A stretch of DNA of 64,000 nucleotides from Staphylococcus succinus (GTDB lineage Bacteria; Bacillota; Bacilli; Staphylococcales; Staphylococcaceae): contig NZ_CP118976.1 of assembly GCF_029024945.1 (NCBI RefSeq), positions 1,054,001-1,118,000 of the forward strand, read 5' to 3'. Of the stretch, positions 26,888-33,407 are shown one piece after another. The first letter of the stretch is position 1. Every line of letters begins with the position of its first letter. The translations under genes and the position numbers were made by a program. Under the pieces are notes generated by a model, which was not told the DNA's origin, did no database searches, and was given only the letters and a program-made list of their open reading frames with translations.

Positions 26888-28033
26888 ATGGCAATGGATA
26901 AAATAGCACAAACAAAATTAGATGTCACAGCCTATTATCGTGACTTGAAACAGTTAAACGTTGAATTCTACAATCAAGATATCAACACATCAACATTAAA
27001 GTTTCAAATAACAAGAAATAATAAACCCATGTTATTAAGTGATATAAATGTTAATTCTCAAATTATTTTAGTTACATCTGACGGTAGTAAGAAAGTAGAT
27101 AATTTAACATTCGAGGATGAAATGAATGGCGTTTTATCTTACACATTACCTAATGATGTGTTAGTACATGTAGGAGATGTGACAGGAGAAATATTTATTA
27201 ATAGAAAAGGTTCTGACGACACAATTGTGGTTAGGACCTTTAAATTTTCTATCAAAGATGCATTAGTTAACACAATATCTGCTGACACAAAGCTTAGTTA
27301 CATTAGAAAATTTGATGATTTAGAAGCGTTAATTAAAGAGAGAGCTATAGAGATTCAAAAATCTATCGAAGGGCTCGAAGATTATGTAACAAAAGTGACT
27401 AATGCAAGGGATGATGCTTTACAAGCTATCGGTGTATCTAAAGATGAAGTTGAGCTAATCATTGAAAACGGAAAAAGTGAAATCCAAGGTTTGTTAACTA
27501 ACGAGACATTTTTAAGGGTCACAGATTTTGAACAATATAAAACTAATATCGATAGTCAAATGACAGATTTTAAAGATTCTTTGGAAGAAAAAACAAAAGG
27601 GAAAGTTAATGAAGAAGATTTTGTAACGCAACTGAATGAATTAAAAAATGAATTGAAATTATACACTGATTCTAAAAAAGATGCTACAACTATTCCTTTA
27701 ACTTTAATCAATGGAACCACAATGATAAGTGGAGGATTAGGAAACAAAGAAAATATTACAATGACTTACTATTCTATAGGTAATAACTTATACCAATGCC
27801 AATTAAATGGATGGGTGCAATCCCCACAAACAGGTGATTTTACAAATATACCCGAAGGATTTTCGATATTAACGGATTGGAATAATGGTTTTGATGTTCC
27901 TCAAAGAAGTAGTTTAATGAATACTGCAAGAATATATATTAGACCAGATAACACTGTAGGTCTTATAAGAATTGATAATGTGTCACTTCCTTATTCGTTA
28001 GATTCAATTAACTTTATAGCAAAAGGGGTGTAA
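26888..28033 (+). CDS. BppU-family upper baseplate protein
   Basis: A 381-residue protein. The N-terminal 135 residues (KLDVTAYYRDLKQLNVEFYN, then LSYTLPNDVLVHVGDVTGEI) are the BppU_N domain, which attaches receptor-binding modules to the baseplate. A helical linker (about 140-265) and a C-terminal beta tip (from about 270) follow. AGGAGG precedes the ATG. Confidence 0.85.
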   Translation: MAMDKIAQTKLDVTAYYRDLKQLNVEFYNQDINTSTLKFQITRNNKPMLLSDINVNSQIILVTSDGSKKVDNLTFEDEMNGVLSYTLPNDVLVHVGDVTGEIFINRKGSDDTIVVRTFKFSIKDALVNTISADTKLSYIRKFDDLEALIKERAIEIQKSIEGLEDYVTKVTNARDDALQAIGVSKDEVELIIENGKSEIQGLLTNETFLRVTDFEQYKTNIDSQMTDFKDSLEEKTKGKVNEEDFVTQLNELKNELKLYTDSKKDATTIPLTLINGTTMISGGLGNKENITMTYYSIGNNLYQCQLNGWVQSPQTGDFTNIPEGFSILTDWNNGFDVPQRSSLMNTARIYIRPDNTVGLIRIDNVSLPYSLDSINFIAKGV

Positions 28034-28035
28034 AA

Positions 28036-28356
28036 ATGTTAAAGAAAGTATTTAAATATAATGGCATGCCAACTTTAATTGATGATTCTTTAAGTTATGA
28101 TTTCGAATATACGGAAACCGCACCACCAGAAGGGATATACAGTCCCTTCTTTTTTGATGGTACAGAATGGATTGGTACATCTAAAGAAGACTTTGAAAGT
28201 ATTAATCCACCTACTGAATATGAACCAACAAATACTGAAATGCAATTAGCTACAACTCAAATGCAATTAACAAAAACAGCATCACAATTACAAAAAACAC
28301 AAAACCAATTAGCTGATGCTATGTTAGAAATTGCTAAATTGAAAGGGGAAAATTGA
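28036..28356 (+). CDS. Baseplate accessory protein with coiled-coil tail
   Basis: A 106-residue protein. The beta-rich N-terminus (FKYNGMPTLIDDSLSYDF, FFFDGTEWIG) is followed by a Q/T/L heptad coiled coil (AMLEIAKLKGEN at the end). It resembles small staphylococcal phage proteins found between BppU and XkdX. No firm family name. Confidence 0.65.
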   Translation: MLKKVFKYNGMPTLIDDSLSYDFEYTETAPPEGIYSPFFFDGTEWIGTSKEDFESINPPTEYEPTNTEMQLATTQMQLTKTASQLQKTQNQLADAMLEIAKLKGEN

Positions 28357-28357
28357 C

Positions 28358-28507
28358 ATGTATCCATCTTATGAAAGTATTAAATGGTTTTACGATATCA
28401 ATTGTTATACGAATGCGGATATACAAACTTATTATGAATTAGGATGTATCACAAAAGTACAATATAAAGAAATAACTGGTGAAGATTACCCAGAACCTCA
28501 AGCATAA
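28358..28507 (+). CDS. XkdX family protein
   Basis: A 49-residue protein with the XkdX pattern: WFYDINCYTNADIQTYYELG, then ITKVQYKEITGEDYPEP. XkdX proteins lie at the end of Gram-positive phage tail modules; their function is unknown. A terminator overlaps its last codons. Confidence 0.85.
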   Translation: MYPSYESIKWFYDINCYTNADIQTYYELGCITKVQYKEITGEDYPEPQA

Positions 28508-28521
28508 GCTTGGGGTTTTTA
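28496..28521 (+). terminator. Terminator at the end of the tail module
   Basis: Arms CCTCAAGC/GCTTGGGG (one G-U pair) with loop ATAA, followed by TTTTTATTTT. The left arm lies in the last codons of the XkdX gene. Confidence 0.75.
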
Positions 28522-28545
28522 TTTTAATAAAAAGTAGGTGGCAAA

Positions 28546-28917
28546 TTGAGCGCTGATGGAACAGGAGACGTAGAAAGACGCATTGGAATTCTTGAAGAAA
28601 AGGATCGTTACAATGATAAACGTTTTAAACGTATAGAAGAAACAGCAAAACAAGATAAAAATGAAGTAGATAATACAATTAAAAAGCTATATGACTCTTT
28701 GAGAGAAATAGAAAAAGGTCAACATACACAGGAATTAACTAATCAGAAAATGGACTTTACACTAGATTCTATAAATAGAGAAAGAGAAATTGAAAAACAA
28801 AATAAGGAAGAAAATAGAAGAGAATTCAAACAACTTAAATGGTTAATCACAGGAACGGTGGCCACTTTATTAGGTTCTTTAATCTTAGCGTTCGTTCGTA
28901 GTTGGTTAGGCATTTAA
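28546..28917 (+). CDS. DUF2951-type, haemolysin XhlA-like membrane-anchored protein
   Basis: A 123-residue protein with a long charged coiled coil (about 10-95) and one C-terminal membrane segment (WLITGTVATLLGSLILAFV). This is the shape of DUF2951/XhlA proteins that accompany phage holins. The TTG start lies behind TAGGTGG. It may assist the holin; that role is inferred from XhlA. Confidence 0.78.
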   Translation: MSADGTGDVERRIGILEEKDRYNDKRFKRIEETAKQDKNEVDNTIKKLYDSLREIEKGQHTQELTNQKMDFTLDSINREREIEKQNKEENRREFKQLKWLITGTVATLLGSLILAFVRSWLGI

Positions 28918-28932
28918 AGGAGGTGAGGACAT

Positions 28933-29007
28933 ATGTTGGACTTATTTAGCGAGTTAGTATTAGGCGGCAGTTTTTGGCAATGTTTTTGGTTTGGAGATTG
29001 TAAATAA
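28933..29007 (+). CDS. 24-residue hydrophobic phage peptide
   Basis: A very short frame (MLDLFSELVLGGSF, then aromatic and Cys residues, ending GDCK) has one of the strongest ribosome binding sites in the window (AAAGGAGGTGAGGAC) and a terminator right behind it. Placement between XhlA-like and holin genes suggests a lysis-module peptide. Function unknown. Confidence 0.6.
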   Translation: MLDLFSELVLGGSFWQCFWFGDCK

Positions 29008-29019
29008 TTAAATTTTAAG

Positions 29020-29044
29020 GTCGGCGCATAGCGTCGGCTTTTTA
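29020..29044 (+). terminator. Terminator before the holin gene
   Basis: Stem GTCGGCGC/GCGTCGGC (two G-U pairs) with loop ATA, followed by five T. It would let the holin and endolysin be uncoupled from tail transcription or be partly read through. Confidence 0.7.
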
Positions 29045-29062
29045 TTATGGAGGTTAAATTAA

Positions 29063-29383
29063 ATGAAAATGACAATAGGTGCAGCAGGAAGATTTATCGT
29101 GTTAATATTAGCTTTAATTAATCAGTGGCTAGCAACAAAAAACATAAGTCCTATACCAGTAGACGAGGATAGCATCAGTTCAATATTACTTACGATTGTA
29201 GCTTTATATGGTTGGTATAAAAACAATCCAACTTCAAAAGAAGGACATGAAGCACATATTGAAATGAAGCAAAAGAAGCTAAATAAAAATACAAATTCAA
29301 CTAATACAATAGATGCTACACAAGATAACAAAGATGGCGCCGTATTTCATGAAGATAAAGATAATGGAGGGATACAACAATGA
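29063..29383 (+). CDS. Phage holin
   Basis: A 106-residue protein with two hydrophobic segments (GRFIVLILALINQWLATKN and SSILLTIVALYGWYKNN) and a long hydrophilic, charged C-terminus. KENNP-type text after the second helix (YKNNPTSKEGHEAH) is typical of SPP1-type staphylococcal holins. It forms the membrane lesion that releases the endolysin, whose ATG overlaps its stop. Confidence 0.88.
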   Translation: MKMTIGAAGRFIVLILALINQWLATKNISPIPVDEDSISSILLTIVALYGWYKNNPTSKEGHEAHIEMKQKKLNKNTNSTNTIDATQDNKDGAVFHEDKDNGGIQQ

Positions 29384-30792
29384 CAATAATTAAAAATAAA
29401 AATCAATCTGTTAAGTATCTCAAATCATTAGAAGGGCAATATTTGGATTACGATGGTTGGTATGGCGCACAATGTTTTGATTTAGCTAATTATTATTGGG
29501 CTTATATCAGTAATTGTAGTTTGAAAGGCGATAGTGCAAAAGATATACCGTTTGAAAATAATTTTGATGGATTAGCAACTGTGTATGAAAATACTATCGA
29601 TTTTAAAGCACAAGAAGGTGACATTGTAGTATTTAACGAAAATTATGGAGCAGGACATGGACACGTTGCCGTTGTTTTAAACGGAAACTATGATGGAAAC
29701 TACATGCAATTTGTATCTCTAGATAATAACTGGCAAGGTGGAGGGTGGACAAGTGGACCAGAACAAGGAGGTAAAGGTTGGGAAACGGCAACTAGAGTAG
29801 TACATAATTATGATTTCCCTATGTGGTTTATTCGTCCGTTATACAAAGGAGCGAAACCTAACAAACCATCTAAGCAGAAACCGAAGAAATTAATATATAA
29901 CCGCGATAAAATAGCGAGAGCTAGCATACTTGGCAAACGTGGATATAAACCTAAAGGTATTGTCTTACACAATGATGCAGGTAGTGGAACTGCTATGAAT
30001 TACCACGATCAATTAGTTAATGCTAGCGAGCAAAGATTAGAAGCGGGCATTGCACATTCTTATATAAGTGGCAATAGAGTATGGCAAGCATTACCAGAAA
30101 GTTATATTGCTTGGCACACTGCAAACGCATATGGTAACAGAAACTATTATGGTATAGAAATTTGCCAATCAATGAGTGCGAGCGACAAAGATTTCTTGGC
30201 TAATGAGCAAGTAGCGTTTCAAGAAGCAGCTCGATTATTGAAGAAATGGAAACTACCCGTTAATAGTGAAACAGTTGTTTTACACAATCAGTTATCTAGT
30301 ACGCAATGCCCCCACAGAAGTATGGAATTACATGCTGGTTATTCATCTAGTCAAATGGCACCAGATAGTGTTAAGAAGAAAACAAAAGACTATTTCATTA
30401 GCCAAATTAAAGCTTATTATGATGGAGAAATACCAAAAGGCTCAACTGATAAAGGAAGTTCTAAACCAAGCTCAAACGGTTCTACAAATGCCACAAATAC
30501 AGATTGGAAACAAAACCAATATGGCACGTGGTATAAAGCAGAAAGCGCAACTTTTACTAATGGCAATCAACCAATTATTACAAGAATAGATGCACCATTC
30601 ACTACTGCTACATTTGGATATAATTTCCAACCAGGTGGCTATGTTAATTATGATGAAGTGTGCTTGCAAGATGGATATGTATGGATAGGCTACAATTGGA
30701 ACGGGTATCGTTATTATTTGCCAATCAGAACTTACAATGGTGCAAATCCACCTAATCATAAAGTTGGAGATTTATGGGGAAGTATTAGTTAA
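29380..30792 (+). CDS. Endolysin: CHAP, N-acetylmuramoyl-L-alanine amidase, SH3b
   Basis: A 470-residue cell wall hydrolase. An N-terminal CHAP endopeptidase has its Cys in GAQCFD (C32) and His in GHGHVAVV. A linker with KPSKQKPKK is followed by a zinc amidase_2 domain (about 175-330: IVLHNDAG, YGIEICQS, STQCPHRSM). The C-terminal SH3b domain (about 390-470: YGTWYKAESATFT) binds the pentaglycine bridge in the family. The reading frame is intact, with no intron. Confidence 0.95.
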   Translation: MTIIKNKNQSVKYLKSLEGQYLDYDGWYGAQCFDLANYYWAYISNCSLKGDSAKDIPFENNFDGLATVYENTIDFKAQEGDIVVFNENYGAGHGHVAVVLNGNYDGNYMQFVSLDNNWQGGGWTSGPEQGGKGWETATRVVHNYDFPMWFIRPLYKGAKPNKPSKQKPKKLIYNRDKIARASILGKRGYKPKGIVLHNDAGSGTAMNYHDQLVNASEQRLEAGIAHSYISGNRVWQALPESYIAWHTANAYGNRNYYGIEICQSMSASDKDFLANEQVAFQEAARLLKKWKLPVNSETVVLHNQLSSTQCPHRSMELHAGYSSSQMAPDSVKKKTKDYFISQIKAYYDGEIPKGSTDKGSSKPSSNGSTNATNTDWKQNQYGTWYKAESATFTNGNQPIITRIDAPFTTATFGYNFQPGGYVNYDEVCLQDGYVWIGYNWNGYRYYLPIRTYNGANPPNHKVGDLWGSIS

Positions 30793-30799
30793 CACATGT

Positions 30800-30860
30800 T
30801 ATAATTTAATTGTATTCATACTACAAGGGTAGGCACCGTCATGTGCTTGCCCTATTTTTT
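30800..30860 (+). ncRNA. Short transcript or terminator behind the endolysin
   Basis: An extended -10 (TGTTATAAT, TATAAT at 30800-30805) lies eight bases after the endolysin stop. Some 20 bases later comes a 10-bp stem GGGTAGGCAC/GTGCTTGCCC with loop CGTCAT, then seven T. It is certainly a good endolysin terminator. With its own promoter it could also yield an RNA of about 45-50 bases. Confidence 0.5.
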
Positions 30861-30996
30861 TGTGTTTTAAAAATGAAGTAAGTGTTGCAAAACTTGAATT
30901 ATAATATATAATGTTTATATAAACGTTCGGAGAAGTTGCAATGCAGGATTATCAGAAAAACTTCAAGTATTACTCCTTGTTAGGAGATATTTTTTA
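30861..30996 (+). other. Leader region with a second promoter and small hairpins
   Basis: TTGCAA (30885-30890) and TATAAT (30907-30912), 16 bases apart, form a good promoter. A short hairpin CTCC/GGAG with seven T follows near 30973-30992. No ORF is visible. It may be a small RNA, or a leader ahead of the YolD-like gene. Confidence 0.4.
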
Positions 30997-31025
30997 TTTA
31001 CATATACGAACATGTGTTCTATTAT
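30997..31025 (+). promoter_or_regulatory. Promoter with LexA-type SOS box
   Basis: TTTACA at 30997-31002 and TATTAT at 31020-31025 are exactly 17 bases apart. The spacer holds CGAACATGTGTTCT (31007-31020), which fits the Gram-positive LexA consensus CGAACRNRYGTTCG at all but the last base. The box overlaps the -10, so LexA would block RNA polymerase until DNA damage. The ATG of the YolD-like gene follows at 31045. Confidence 0.75.
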
Positions 31026-31044
31026 GTATTCAAGAGGTGATGGT

Positions 31045-31455
31045 ATGAAAATTATAAATCCTAACGCACCAGATGAATATAAATACGAAACTGACTATCG
31101 TAAAATACCTAGTGAATACTTGAATCCACGCATACCGAAAGGCAGAGGAAAGGTCAAGTGGGCGCCTTTTGCCACAATCCCCGAACAGCATGAGAGACTA
31201 AAACAATATACTGAAGACCAGAACAAGATAGATAAGCCACAGTTAAGCGATCATCAATTGAGCGAACTAAATGACACATTAGTTTTTAAAATGTTTTATG
31301 ACCCGCAAATTGAATTGAGTTATTTTGAAGGCGGTTATATTAAAAAGATTAATGGTTACATACACAAAGTAGATACTCACGAACAATGTTTACATTTATA
31401 TGAAGAAACTGGGTTAATTAAGGTTAGTTTGAAAGATATCGTGGAGATAAAGTGA
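31045..31455 (+). CDS. YolD-like protein under SOS-type control
   Basis: A 136-residue protein with the YolD pattern RIPKGRGKVKWAPFATIPEQ near residues 32-52. The C-terminal half is a small beta domain (GGYIKKINGYIHKVDTHEQ). YolD-like genes are often linked to UV-resistance Y-family polymerases and to LexA control in Bacillus and its phages. Here no polymerase gene is adjacent. The ATG at 31045 follows AGAGGTGATGG; an upstream in-frame ATG lies inside the promoter. Confidence 0.8.
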   Translation: MKIINPNAPDEYKYETDYRKIPSEYLNPRIPKGRGKVKWAPFATIPEQHERLKQYTEDQNKIDKPQLSDHQLSELNDTLVFKMFYDPQIELSYFEGGYIKKINGYIHKVDTHEQCLHLYEETGLIKVSLKDIVEIK

Positions 31456-31539
31456 TTAGCTAATTAGTGTGAGCGAAGTGTATTATGTTTAAAAAAACAA
31501 ATATTTAATTAATGTATTGAAACGAAACGGGGAGCTAAA

Positions 31540-31872
31540 GTGAGACAAAGCATAGAAAAATTACTTAATAGTGATTTATCTTCATTACATATTGCGAAAC
31601 AAACTGATGTAGATACTTCTATTATTTCAAGACTTAGAAATGGCGAAAGAAAAATCGAGAAGTTAAGTTTAGGTACTGCTGAAAGATTATACGAGTATTC
31701 ATTAATATTTGAAAATAAAAACATCGAGAAAATTGATGGATTAAGGTTGGAATTATTAGAGATAAACGATGGTTTAAACGAATATAGTTTTCCAAAGGAC
31801 GAAGAAGAAAGTATAATATCTCGAAAAAAAGAAATCGAGTTTGAGTTAAAAGATTTATTAGAAGAAAAATAA
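31540..31872 (+). CDS. Small HTH protein with helical extension (HTH-A)
   Basis: A 110-residue protein with a GTG start behind GGGGAG. Residues 1-55 form a compact helix-turn-helix (IAKQTDVDTSIISRLRNGER, then SLGTAERLYEY). Residues 60-110 form an acidic helical extension. It closely parallels the 60-residue HTH at 32270, so the two are paralogues. It lies directly upstream of the palindromic promoter that drives the tiny membrane peptides, and could be its regulator. Confidence 0.72.
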   Translation: MRQSIEKLLNSDLSSLHIAKQTDVDTSIISRLRNGERKIEKLSLGTAERLYEYSLIFENKNIEKIDGLRLELLEINDGLNEYSFPKDEEESIISRKKEIEFELKDLLEEK

Positions 31873-31929
31873 GATTTGTTTGTAGCCCATTTGCGTGGGC
31901 TTTTTTATATAAAAAATTAAAGAAATCTC

Positions 31930-31958
31930 TTGCTAAAAGGACAATTGTCCTGTATAAT
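31930..31958 (+). promoter_or_regulatory. Promoter with perfect 14-bp palindromic operator in the spacer
   Basis: TTGCTA (31930-31935) and TATAAT (31953-31958) are 17 bases apart. The spacer contains the perfect palindrome AGGACAATTGTCCT (31938-31951). A dimeric repressor bound there would exclude RNA polymerase. AAGGAGGTGG and a GTG start follow within 30 bases. Which protein binds is not shown; the two HTH genes nearby are the obvious candidates. Confidence 0.75.
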
Positions 31959-31986
31959 AAGTAGTGTAGTAAGGAGGTGGCAAACA

Positions 31987-32112
31987 GTGAACCGTTTAGA
32001 ACGGCAAGAAAAAGAAGCAAAGATTGCAGAAACCAAAAGCAGAACCTTCCGAAATTACTGCTTAGGCATAGCAACCATTGCTTCAATACTAAAATATTGG
32101 TTGGGGATTTAA
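31987..32112 (+). CDS. 41-residue single-pass membrane peptide (TM-A)
   Basis: A GTG start six bases after AAGGAGGTGG. The N-terminal half is highly charged (NRLERQEKEAKIAETKSR). The C-terminal half is a hydrophobic helix (RNYCLGIATIASILKYWLGI). The R-T-F-x-N-Y-x-L-G-I core recurs in the next peptide. It resembles small toxin or holin-like peptides in shape only. The stop lies in a GGGGATT/AATCCCC palindrome. Confidence 0.65.
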   Translation: MNRLERQEKEAKIAETKSRTFRNYCLGIATIASILKYWLGI

Positions 32113-32148
32113 TCCCCTTCCACCTTATTATATATCGAGGTGATAAAA

Positions 32149-32244
32149 ATGACAAATCTAACAAAAATAAGAATTAGAACATTTTTAAATTATGCATTAG
32201 GTATCCTTGTAATAGGGATTGCAGCATATTTCTTATTAAAATAA
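32149..32244 (+). CDS. 31-residue single-pass membrane peptide (TM-B)
   Basis: MTNLTKIRIRTFLNYALGI, then a hydrophobic run ending FLLK. CGAGGTGAT lies properly before the ATG. It shares RTF-NY-LGI and the following hydrophobic pattern with the 41-residue peptide upstream, so the two arose by duplication. The basic N-terminus suggests an inside-facing N-terminus in the membrane. Function unknown. Confidence 0.62.
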   Translation: MTNLTKIRIRTFLNYALGILVIGIAAYFLLK

Positions 32245-32269
32245 ACGATCAAACGGTTCACTAAATATT

Positions 32270-32452
32270 ATGATTATAGAAATAGTTAAAAAATTAATGG
32301 ATTCTGATATAAGCGCAACAGAAATAGAAAAAGCTACTGGTGTAGATGCATCTTCTATTAGACGTATACGTAGAGGTGAAAGGAAGCTTGAAAATTTGAG
32401 CTTTGAAAAAGGTGTAGCGTTATATGAGTATGCGAAAAAATGTTTGAAATAA
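32270..32452 (+). CDS. 60-residue HTH protein (HTH-B)
   Basis: Almost only a helix-turn-helix (IEKATGVDASSIRRIRRGER, then LSFEKGVALYEYAKK). It aligns over its whole length with the N-terminal half of the protein at 31540. The ATG has no clear Shine-Dalgarno sequence, so it may be weakly translated or start elsewhere. It lies 25 bases after the 31-residue peptide. Confidence 0.6.
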   Translation: MIIEIVKKLMDSDISATEIEKATGVDASSIRRIRRGERKLENLSFEKGVALYEYAKKCLK

Positions 32453-32485
32453 TAATTATCAAATTTAAAAACGAGGATATACATC

Positions 32486-33298
32486 ATGAGAAAATTTTAC
32501 AAAATATTGATTATAGTATTGATTATAATTATAGCTATTATGTATTGGCTTTTAATCAAATTTCAGTTTTTACAAGGGTATGAAAGAATAGAGTTTATTT
32601 TAACTATTTTAGGAATGATTGCAACATTCTTGGGTGCATATATAGGTGCGAAAATCGCAGGTAATAATTCTAGGAAGATCTTTAAACAAGAAATTAAAAT
32701 GAATGATTTACAACAACATATGGATGCGAACATATCTGTGTTAGAAGAAATAACAGAGGTTGGGAGTGCAATAGAGAAAATAGAAGGAAACTTAAAAACT
32801 TCTTATCCTTTTCACCCCGAAACTCTTGGAAAAATAGTTAGTAGTTATGCCGAAATATATAAGCGACTTAACAAATTGAAAAAGAATAGTTTGAAAGAAT
32901 CTTCTATAATTGTTTATCATGATGTCTTTCAATTAAAATCAAAAGTTGATAACCAACGAAAGGTATTTGAACTTCCAATAAACAAAGCGGAGACGAGACA
33001 ACTCATAGAAAAAACTTTGAATCTAAAAGTTGTCGATAAACATTGGGTTAGTTGGACTAAAGATAATTTTAACCACGGTGAATTAGAATATGAACATTTG
33101 AGACAACCTCACGAATTAAAAGGGGAAAATTATAATATTCCTATTTCAGACATGATAACTAAAAACAAAGACTTTTTCGATGATAAATTAAAAGATTTGA
33201 GAAATGGTTTGAATGAAATAAAGAGTGCTTATAACAATATGAACTATAAAAGTATCGAGGATTTGAAAAAGAACTATATAGAATTATTTGAAGGTTAA
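32486..33298 (+). CDS. Two-helix membrane protein with coiled-coil cytoplasmic part, unknown
   Basis: A 270-residue protein. Two membrane segments (residues about 7-27, and about 38-60 with LGMIATFLGAYIGAKIAG) are followed by a charged, helical soluble part of some 200 residues. No catalytic motif is recognised. It is the last gene before the att site, a typical place for lysogenic conversion or superinfection-exclusion genes, and it has its own terminator. The function is not known. Confidence 0.68.
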   Translation: MRKFYKILIIVLIIIIAIMYWLLIKFQFLQGYERIEFILTILGMIATFLGAYIGAKIAGNNSRKIFKQEIKMNDLQQHMDANISVLEEITEVGSAIEKIEGNLKTSYPFHPETLGKIVSSYAEIYKRLNKLKKNSLKESSIIVYHDVFQLKSKVDNQRKVFELPINKAETRQLIEKTLNLKVVDKHWVSWTKDNFNHGELEYEHLRQPHELKGENYNIPISDMITKNKDFFDDKLKDLRNGLNEIKSAYNNMNYKSIEDLKKNYIELFEG

Positions 33299-33301
33299 AA
33301 T

Positions 33302-33335
33302 AAACCCACCTATTTGTTTAGGTGGGTTTGTTTTA
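33302..33335 (+). terminator. Strong terminator at the right end of the prophage
   Basis: A perfect 11-bp stem AAACCCACCTA/TAGGTGGGTTT with a 6-base loop, followed by GTTTT. It insulates prophage and chromosome and can work on both strands. Confidence 0.85.
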
Positions 33336-33384
33336 CGCCAACGTTACGCCTACAAAATAGCTCGAACACTGTTCTAGCGAGGTT

Positions 33385-33407
33385 TTTAAAATCCCTCACT
33401 CTCCGCT
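33385..33407 (+). other. Probable attachment site: copy of a tRNA-Ser 3' end
   Basis: The segment AAATCCCTCACTCTCCG matches the T-arm and acceptor strand of a tRNA-Ser (CCCTC of the T stem, ACTCTCC of the acceptor, G discriminator). The GAGG just upstream mimics the other half of the T stem. No complete tRNA folds here. This is what the far end of an element inserted into a tRNA-Ser 3' end leaves behind. The intact tRNA should lie left of the integrase, outside the window. Confidence 0.68.

Larger units (their letters stand above)
1..33407. mobile_element. Siphovirus prophage, right-hand part, ending at a tRNA-Ser-type att site
   Basis: Replication, late regulation, packaging, head, tail, lysis and accessory modules follow one another in the order of temperate staphylococcal siphoviruses, nearly all on the + strand with short overlaps. 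The right end is put at 33407, where a copy of a tRNA-Ser 3' end occurs directly after the last phage gene and its terminator. The integrase, repressor and early left arm lie upstream of the window. No frameshifted structural gene was seen, so the right arm at least looks intact. That the phage can be induced is inference. Confidence 0.95.

Noticed and set aside
32103..32117. GGGGATT-T-AATCCCC palindrome as a terminator between the two tiny peptides
   Set aside because: There is no loop of useful size and no T run. It may shape the mRNA but I cannot call it a terminator.
31634..32164. Reverse-strand frame of 176 codons across the HTH/peptide cassette
   Set aside because: It runs through the clear promoter and ribosome binding sites of the + strand genes and has no recognisable protein features.
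33364..33374. GAACACTGTTC as an SOS box at the prophage end
   Set aside because: Spacing between the half sites is three bases, not the four of CGAACRNRYGTTCG, and no promoter elements surround it.
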